A DNA stretch of 18,744 nucleotides from JBBQRS01 sp038214535 (lineage in GTDB: Bacteria; Chloroflexota; Anaerolineae; CG2-30-64-16). Of this stretch, positions 13,928 through 18,744 are shown piece by piece. The notes under the pieces were generated by a model. The model was not told where the DNA came from. It saw only the letters and a program-made list of their open reading frames with translations, and ran no database searches. Every line of letters starts with the position of its first letter. Within the stretch, counting starts at the first letter, position 1. A program made the translations under genes and the position numbers. The stretch lies in contig JBBQRS010000093.1 of the NCBI GenBank assembly GCA_038214535.1, positions 1 to 18,744 on the forward strand, in the 5' to 3' direction.

Positions 13928-13964
13928 ACTGCTGCGTGCAAGCCGAATTCGAGGAGCACTGAGC

Positions 13965-14957
13965 ATGCAAAGAGAGATTTCCACCCCACTTGAGTTGCGC
14001 AATGTGGCAGCCAGTGAGGAAATGATTGACCTGACCAGGAAGCCGCGGCCGCTCGATACGCTGATACGGGGGTTTCTGTTTGTTTGCGCCGTCATATCTG
14101 TTCTTACGACTGTGGGCATCGTCCTGGTCTTGATTTTTGATGCCATCAAGTTCTTTCAGCGGCCAGAACCGACGCTCACCGAGTTCGTTACGGGAACATC
14201 ATGGCAGCCGGCGATCTCCAAGTTCGGCATTTTCCCTTTGCTGAATGCCACCATCCTCACAAGTTTGATTGGCATGTCACTGGCGTTGCCTGTCGGTCTG
14301 GGCATCGCCATCTATCTCAGCGAGTACGCAACGCCGAAGTTTCGCGGTACTCTCAAACCGATCCTGGAAATCATCGCCGGCGTACCCACCGTGGTCTTCG
14401 GGTTTTTCGCCCTCAATTTCATGACCCCCATGCTCAAAGGCATTTTTGGCAATGGGAGGGTCGAAATTTTTAATGTCGCATCCGCCGGTCTGGTGATCGG
14501 CATCCTGATCATCCCTCTTGTGAGTTCCATGACCGAAGACGCACTGAGCGCCGTACCCCGCTCGCTGCGTGAGGCGTCGTATGGCCTCGGGGCGACCAAG
14601 CTCGAGACGGCTATCAAAGTGGTCGTGCCTGCTGCGATCTCGGGCATCTCCGCCGCGGTCATCGTGGCGATCTCTCGCGCCATCGGCGAAACCATGGTCG
14701 TTGCCATCGCTGCGGGCGCCGGCCCACGCAACTTCGACAACTGGGGCGAGGCGACCAAGGGCCTGAACTTCCTGAATCCGTTCAAAGCTGCCGAAACCAT
14801 GACCGGACATATCGTGCGTATCAGCGGCGGCGATCTCAGTTTTGACTCGATTGATTACGACAGCATTTTCGCCGTCGCATTCCTGCTTTTTATCATAACG
14901 ATGGTACTCAACCTGATTAGCCGCTGGCTGGTTCAGCGTTACCGCGAGGAGTACTGA
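13965..14957 (+). CDS. pstC: Phosphate ABC transporter permease PstC
   Basis: This 330-residue inner-membrane permease forms the channel together with PstA. About six membrane segments are visible, the first at 35-62. Segment 2 begins near NATILTSLIGMSLALPVGLG, followed by IYLSEYATPKFRG and the conserved IAGVPTVVFGFFAL. The cytoplasmic EAA loop that docks the ATPase is EASYGLGATKLETAIKVVVP (203-222), followed by ISRAIGETMVV. The loop between the first two segments is short and normal, unlike that of PstA. GAGGAG (13951-13956) lies 8 nt before the ATG. pstA follows after 2 bases. Confidence 0.95.
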   Translation: MQREISTPLELRNVAASEEMIDLTRKPRPLDTLIRGFLFVCAVISVLTTVGIVLVLIFDAIKFFQRPEPTLTEFVTGTSWQPAISKFGIFPLLNATILTSLIGMSLALPVGLGIAIYLSEYATPKFRGTLKPILEIIAGVPTVVFGFFALNFMTPMLKGIFGNGRVEIFNVASAGLVIGILIIPLVSSMTEDALSAVPRSLREASYGLGATKLETAIKVVVPAAISGISAAVIVAISRAIGETMVVAIAAGAGPRNFDNWGEATKGLNFLNPFKAAETMTGHIVRISGGDLSFDSIDYDSIFAVAFLLFIITMVLNLISRWLVQRYREEY

Positions 14958-14959
14958 TC

Positions 14960-17083
14960 TTGGATAATGACGTGCTGACCCCAACTGGGGCCTTCCCGGA
15001 AGGGGAGAGCTACCAGAAATTCGTGGATGGGCGTAAGTCCCGGGGCAATATCTGGCTCGGCCTGTTCATGTTCGCCACGCTGATCGGCATCGTGGCGCTC
15101 CTGGCGTTGCTCCTCACCGTGGCCAACGACGCCTTCGGCTACATCGCCATTCAGAACAACATAGACCCCGATGTGCTGGTCCTGAACTATCACAAAGACC
15201 GGATGCTCGCCATGCCGTCAACGCGCGCCAGCGAGGATGATGCGGAACTGGTTGCAGGTATCGCCCCGCGTGACCAGGCGATTGGTTTCTTCGGGTATGG
15301 CTGGTATCAGCAAGCGGCGGGCGACCTCAACCTCCTGTCGGTCGAGGGGACACTCCCGACCGCCGAGACGGTGGCCTCCCGCGAATATCCGCTGGCTCGG
15401 CCGCTTTTCGTCTATTCCAGCGATGTCATTATGCGGGAAAAGCCCCAGGTGACTGCGTTTCTTAAGTCCTATCTGGATAGTGCCGGCACGGAGGTGCAGG
15501 CTGTCGGTTACTTCCCGATTGACGCCGAAACGACCACCGCCAACCTGGAAGAATGGACCCGCGCGTCCAGACTCACCGAAACCACCGCCGGGGGTCTGAC
15601 GCCGCCGCCGGGCGATGTGATCGTCACCGGCAGCTCCACCGTCGCGCCGATCACGCAGCACATGGCCGATCTGGCAATCGCCGACGGCTTCCCGGGCGCG
15701 ATCACCATCGAGAGCGTCGGCACCGATGCGGGGTTCAAGCGCTTCTGTCTCGAAGGCACGGCGGACATCGTTGACGCCAGTCGCGCCATGCACCCGCTTG
15801 ACATAAGCGCGTGTCAGGCCAGAAGCCGAAACCCGATCGAATTTCACATCGGCAATGACGGTCTCTCCGTAGTCACCAGTGCGAAGAACGGCTTTGTCAC
15901 TGACCTCACGCGAGAGCAGTTGCAACAGGTCTTCACCGAAGCGACGACCTGGAATGAGATCAACCCGGTCTGGCCTGAGAAGAAAATTTTCCGGTTCATT
16001 CCCGGCAAAGATAGCGGCACGCTCGACTTCTTCGTTGAGGGAGTGTTCGGCTCCGATCTGGCTTCGCAGTCACCGGAGACGTTGATGAACATCCTGGCCG
16101 CCAACCTGTCCGCCGGTCGCATCCGCGCGCTCGATGCGGAAAGCCCTCTGGCGGGGCGGTCGCCGGAAGCGCTCCGGCAACTCGTGACGGACAACGTGGT
16201 GCAACCGAAAATCGCCAAAAGCTGGACCTTGCTCGATTCGATTTTGCACCGAGGCGAGATCGTCGCCGAAGTGGCACAGATGCCGAACGCCGAGCTCAAG
16301 TTCCATAGCTGGGTGAACTACAATTTCCTGGTATCCAGTCAGTCATCGCAGCCCGAGAAGGCCGGCATCCGTGTTGCTATCCTCGGCTCGATCTGGATCA
16401 CGATCCTTGCGATGCTCATCGCCGTGCCTCTCGGCATCGGTGCGGCGATCTATCTGGAGGAATTCTCGAGCCACTCGCGGTTCGATCAGATCATCGAGAC
16501 CAATATCAACAACCTGGCCGGCGTGCCCTCCATCATCTACGGTATGCTGGGCCTGGTGGTGTTCGTCCGCGTACTTTCGGCGCTGACCAGCGGCGGGCTA
16601 TTCGGGTTCGGTGACCCGGCGACCAGTAACGGGCGCACGATCTTTTCCGGCGCGCTGACCCTGGCGCTGCTCGTCTTGCCGCTGCTGATCATCAATGCCC
16701 GTGAAGCGATCCGCGCCGTCCCGCGCTCCTTGCGCGACGCTGGCCTGGCCCTCGGGGCAACCCAGCTTCAGACCACCTGGTATCATGTCTTGCCTAGTGC
16801 GATGCCGGGGATTCTCACCGGCACCATCCTGTCTCTCGGGCGTGTGTTGGGTGAGGTGGCGCCGTTGATCGTGGTCGGCGTCTCCACCTACATCGTCGTG
16901 AACCCGAAGTCGCCTTTTGACAAGTTCACCACCCTTCCGGCGCAGATCTATCAGTGGACTTCCCGTCCCCAGCCCGAGTTTCAGCATCTGGCCGCCGCGG
17001 CGATCCTGGTTCTGCTGATTCTGCTCCTGGCGCTCAACGCCTCGGCGATCATCCTGCGTAATCGGTATTCGAAGCGAGTATAA
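14960..17083 (+). CDS. pstA: PstA permease with an inserted, circularly permuted PstS domain
   Basis: At 707 residues this is more than twice the usual PstA length. Order: cytoplasmic N-terminus; membrane segment 1 (about 31-55); residues 91-190 matching PstS 264-365 (SEDD, AIGFFGYGWY, LARPLFVYS, KPQV, VGYFP); a Thr/Gly/Pro linker (about 205-218); residues 219-365 matching PstS 89-237 (GSSTVAP, AGFKRFC, DASRA, PIEF, PGKDSGTLDFF); a helical stretch (366-445) I cannot assign; then the standard PstA core (about 465-700) with IYLEEF, NNLAGVPSIIYG and the EAA loop DAGLALGATQLQTTWYHVLP (593-612). The insert is therefore a complete phosphate-binding domain with its halves swapped, held in the outer loop between segments 1 and 2. 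The binding motifs and the Cys pair (263, 285) are retained. The start is TTG 14960: GAGGAG (14946-14951) lies 8 nt upstream and no in-frame ATG is nearby. Confidence 0.93.
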   Translation: MDNDVLTPTGAFPEGESYQKFVDGRKSRGNIWLGLFMFATLIGIVALLALLLTVANDAFGYIAIQNNIDPDVLVLNYHKDRMLAMPSTRASEDDAELVAGIAPRDQAIGFFGYGWYQQAAGDLNLLSVEGTLPTAETVASREYPLARPLFVYSSDVIMREKPQVTAFLKSYLDSAGTEVQAVGYFPIDAETTTANLEEWTRASRLTETTAGGLTPPPGDVIVTGSSTVAPITQHMADLAIADGFPGAITIESVGTDAGFKRFCLEGTADIVDASRAMHPLDISACQARSRNPIEFHIGNDGLSVVTSAKNGFVTDLTREQLQQVFTEATTWNEINPVWPEKKIFRFIPGKDSGTLDFFVEGVFGSDLASQSPETLMNILAANLSAGRIRALDAESPLAGRSPEALRQLVTDNVVQPKIAKSWTLLDSILHRGEIVAEVAQMPNAELKFHSWVNYNFLVSSQSSQPEKAGIRVAILGSIWITILAMLIAVPLGIGAAIYLEEFSSHSRFDQIIETNINNLAGVPSIIYGMLGLVVFVRVLSALTSGGLFGFGDPATSNGRTIFSGALTLALLVLPLLIINAREAIRAVPRSLRDAGLALGATQLQTTWYHVLPSAMPGILTGTILSLGRVLGEVAPLIVVGVSTYIVVNPKSPFDKFTTLPAQIYQWTSRPQPEFQHLAAAAILVLLILLLALNASAIILRNRYSKRV

Positions 17084-17108
17084 CTTGATTGAGAACGGAG
17101 TTGCCCCG

Positions 17109-17918
17109 GTGATTGCAAATTCCCCATCGGCTCAGGCGAGTGCGCGGAACGACCTCCACGCCCTTGAGGCCGAAAACCTGAACGTCTTCTATGGCGCCTT
17201 TCACGCCGTCCGGGATGTGGATTTGGATATTCGTAGGCAGCAAATCACCGCGCTGATCGGGCCTTCCGGTTGTGGCAAGAGCACGGTGCTGCGCTGCTTC
17301 AATCGCATGAACGACCTCGTCCCGACCGCCCGAGTCGAGGGCATGGTCCTCTTCCGCGGGCAGAATCTCTATGCCCCGGAGATTGACGCGGTCGCCGTGC
17401 GGCGTAACATCGGCATGGTGTTCCAGAAGCCCAATCCGTTTCCCAAGAGCATCTACGAGAACGTGGCCTGGGGCGCGAAGATCAATGGCTTCAAAGGCGA
17501 TATGGACGCCCTCGTCGAGCAGTCATTGCGCGACGCCGCCCTCTGGAACGAAGTCAAAGACAAGCTCGATCAGAGCGGCTATTCGCTTTCCGGCGGCCAG
17601 CAGCAACGCCTGTGTATCGCCAGAGCCATCGCAATCAAGCCCGATGTCATCCTGATGGATGAGCCGTGTTCCTCGCTCGACCCGATCGCGACCCTGCGCA
17701 TCGAGGACCTGATGCGCGAGCTGATCGAAAAGAGCTACACCATCGTCATCGTGACGCATAACATGCAACAGGCCGCACGCGTCGCCGACTACACGGCTTT
17801 CTTCAACATGCGCGAAGACCGCGCCGGCTATCTCGTCGAATATGGCCCGACCAAGGAGCTGTTCACAAATCCGAAGAACGCCTTGACCGAGGATTACATC
17901 ACCGGGCGGTTTGGTTGA
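17109..17918 (+). CDS. pstB: Phosphate ABC transporter ATP-binding protein PstB
   Basis: This 269-residue ATPase drives the Pst importer from the cytoplasmic side. Visible motifs from the chosen start: Walker A GPSGCGKST (51-59), Q-loop Gln106 in FQKPNPFPKSIYENV (the PstB hallmark), signature LSGGQ (160-164), Walker B ILMDEP (181-186), D-loop SSLDP and switch His217. CFNRMNDL after Walker A is also PstB-specific. I chose the GTG at 17109, which has GGAG 8 nt upstream. An in-frame TTG at 17085, one base after the pstA stop, would add eight residues but has a weaker ribosome site. The short N-terminal tail up to about residue 16 is variable. Confidence 0.95.
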   Translation: MIANSPSAQASARNDLHALEAENLNVFYGAFHAVRDVDLDIRRQQITALIGPSGCGKSTVLRCFNRMNDLVPTARVEGMVLFRGQNLYAPEIDAVAVRRNIGMVFQKPNPFPKSIYENVAWGAKINGFKGDMDALVEQSLRDAALWNEVKDKLDQSGYSLSGGQQQRLCIARAIAIKPDVILMDEPCSSLDPIATLRIEDLMRELIEKSYTIVIVTHNMQQAARVADYTAFFNMREDRAGYLVEYGPTKELFTNPKNALTEDYITGRFG

Positions 17919-17955
17919 TGCCCGCCGGCACGGACGTTGAGCAGAGGAGAATCGC

Positions 17956-18636
17956 ATGGTGACATCGTCGCAGCCGCCCTTGCGGGCGCATTTTGACCGT
18001 GAGCTGGCCGGCTTGATCGAGAAGGTGCTGGAAATGGGCAGCCGCTCGCGCCAGGCCGTTTCGCAGGGCATGGTCGCCCTGATGACCCGCAATGATGAAC
18101 TCGCCCGCGAGGTCATCGCCGGAGACACCGTCATCAACGATATGCGTTTCGTGATCGAGAAAATGTGTTACGGTTTGCTCGCGATGGAGCAACCCGTCGC
18201 CGGTGATATGCGGACCATCGTCTCCGCCCTGATCATCGTCAACGACCTCGAGCGCATTGGTGACCACGGCAAACGCATTGCGGCCATGTCGCTGCGTATG
18301 AGCGCCGACCCCCGCACCGTGGTGCCAATGGCGGATTTGCAGCGTCTGGCTGACATTGCCCTTTCCATGCTCGACCGCGCCTCGGCTGCCGTTATTTCGC
18401 GTGATGTCGTCGAGGCCGAGGCCGTTTGCAAGATGGACGACCAGGCTGACGCGCTTTACAAGCAGATTTTCAATGTCACGCTGAGCTACATGCTAGAGAA
18501 CCCAAAGTTCATCGGCGTCGGCACCTACATCATTCAGATTGCGCATGAACTCGAACGCGTGGCCGATCGCGCCACCAACATCGCCGAACGGGCCATCTAC
18601 GCCACCACCGGCCAACTCGTTGACCTGAACGTCTAG
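17956..18636 (+). CDS. phoU: Phosphate transport regulator PhoU
   Basis: This 226-residue cytoplasmic protein is all-helical, with two three-helix bundles. Each carries the PhoU metal-binding signature: IVNDLERIGDHGKRIA (about 94-109) and AHELERVADRATNIAERA (about 196-213). PhoU links the Pst transporter to the PhoR kinase, keeping the regulon off when phosphate is plentiful. GAGGAG (17944-17949) lies 6 nt before the ATG, 37 bases after pstB. Its place at the end of the operon is classical and supports naming the upstream two-component pair PhoB/PhoR. Confidence 0.95.
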   Translation: MVTSSQPPLRAHFDRELAGLIEKVLEMGSRSRQAVSQGMVALMTRNDELAREVIAGDTVINDMRFVIEKMCYGLLAMEQPVAGDMRTIVSALIIVNDLERIGDHGKRIAAMSLRMSADPRTVVPMADLQRLADIALSMLDRASAAVISRDVVEAEAVCKMDDQADALYKQIFNVTLSYMLENPKFIGVGTYIIQIAHELERVADRATNIAERAIYATTGQLVDLNV

Positions 18637-18650
18637 GACTCTACGTTTTT

Positions 18651-18744
18651 CCCTTCGTAGTGTCGGGGTGAGGCCGGTGGGGTGGCCCCCAACCGGGGAG
18701 GCGGGACAAAAAAGGGGAAAAAGCGCCAAATTAGTGAAAAAAAC
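18651..18744. repeat. Degraded or mis-sequenced third copy of the GTAGTGACGGC hairpin at the sequence end
   Basis: CCCTTCGTAGTG (18651-18662) is identical to the left end of the 10323-10387 hairpin. The following ~45 bases can still be aligned to that hairpin, but with many C-to-G and T-to-G differences and a few indels, then A- and G-rich runs to the end. The pattern is more like sequencing error or assembly decay in a strong hairpin than natural drift. Bases after about 18662 should be treated as unreliable. Confidence 0.55.

Noticed and set aside
13305..15925. Several 220-240-codon minus-strand open frames opposite pstS, pstC and pstA
   Set aside because: All are antisense shadows of strongly conserved Pst proteins, without start signals.
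14960..17083. The long pstA frame as a misassembly or two fused neighbouring genes
   Set aside because: Both borders of the insert run in frame into genuine PstA sequence, the two PstS-like halves differ substantially from the pstS gene (not a duplicated read), and the ligand motifs are retained. Long-read confirmation is still worthwhile.

Overview
The window is about 18.7 kb of GC-rich, densely coding chromosomal DNA. The gene repertoire (lipoproteins with a SACGG-type lipobox and Pro/Ala/Thr-rich linker, an M29 aminopeptidase, a DUF503 protein, an LipM-type octanoyltransferase, a complete pst-pho locus) and the palindromic GTAGTGACGGC-type intergenic hairpins suggest a Chloroflexota (Anaerolineae-like) bacterium. 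That placement is inference. I see no phage, IS element, CRISPR array or rRNA. The last ~90 bases look like a damaged repeat copy at a contig end.

Layout. (1) 1-310: promoter and RBS of a gene beyond the left edge, then tRNA-Asp(GTC) on the minus strand with its own promoter, an encoded CCA end and an intrinsic terminator. (2) 310-2130: a phytanoyl-CoA dioxygenase-like enzyme divergent from an AraC-family regulator, sharing a compact operator/promoter region. (3) 2146-2207: a 25-bp-stem hairpin between convergent genes. (4) 2224-5386, minus strand: a tightly overlapping operon of M29 aminopeptidase, lipM, Nudix hydrolase, DUF503 protein and rhodanese lipoprotein, with ygfZ upstream (5513-6475) on its own promoter. 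(5) 6582-10387: coaBC overlapping an MFS transporter, then a P1/S58 peptidase, with dispersed palindromic repeats in the gaps. (6) 10515-18636: phosphate sensing and uptake in one direction: response regulator, sensor kinase, pstS, pstC, pstA, pstB, phoU.

The main discovery is in pstA (14960-17083). This 707-residue permease carries a whole PstS-like phosphate-binding domain between its first and second membrane segments, and that domain is circularly permuted: the part matching the C-terminal half of the neighbouring PstS comes first, followed by a linker and the part matching the N-terminal half. Both halves are clearly related to the PstS encoded two genes upstream and keep its phosphate-binding motifs. 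The predicted transporter would have a tethered receptor as well as the free lipoprotein PstS.

The second main finding is regulatory. The 360-bp gap between the kinase gene and pstS holds two arrays, each of six 7-bp elements repeated every 11 bp (consensus roughly CTTAAAC). Each array ends exactly 9 bp before a -10-like hexamer, and an intrinsic terminator lies between them. This is the architecture of PhoB/PhoP boxes and ties the two-component pair to the pst operon. Several other promoters in the window share an extended -10 form, TGN-TANNNT, 40-50 bp upstream of the start codon; this helps correct some start sites.
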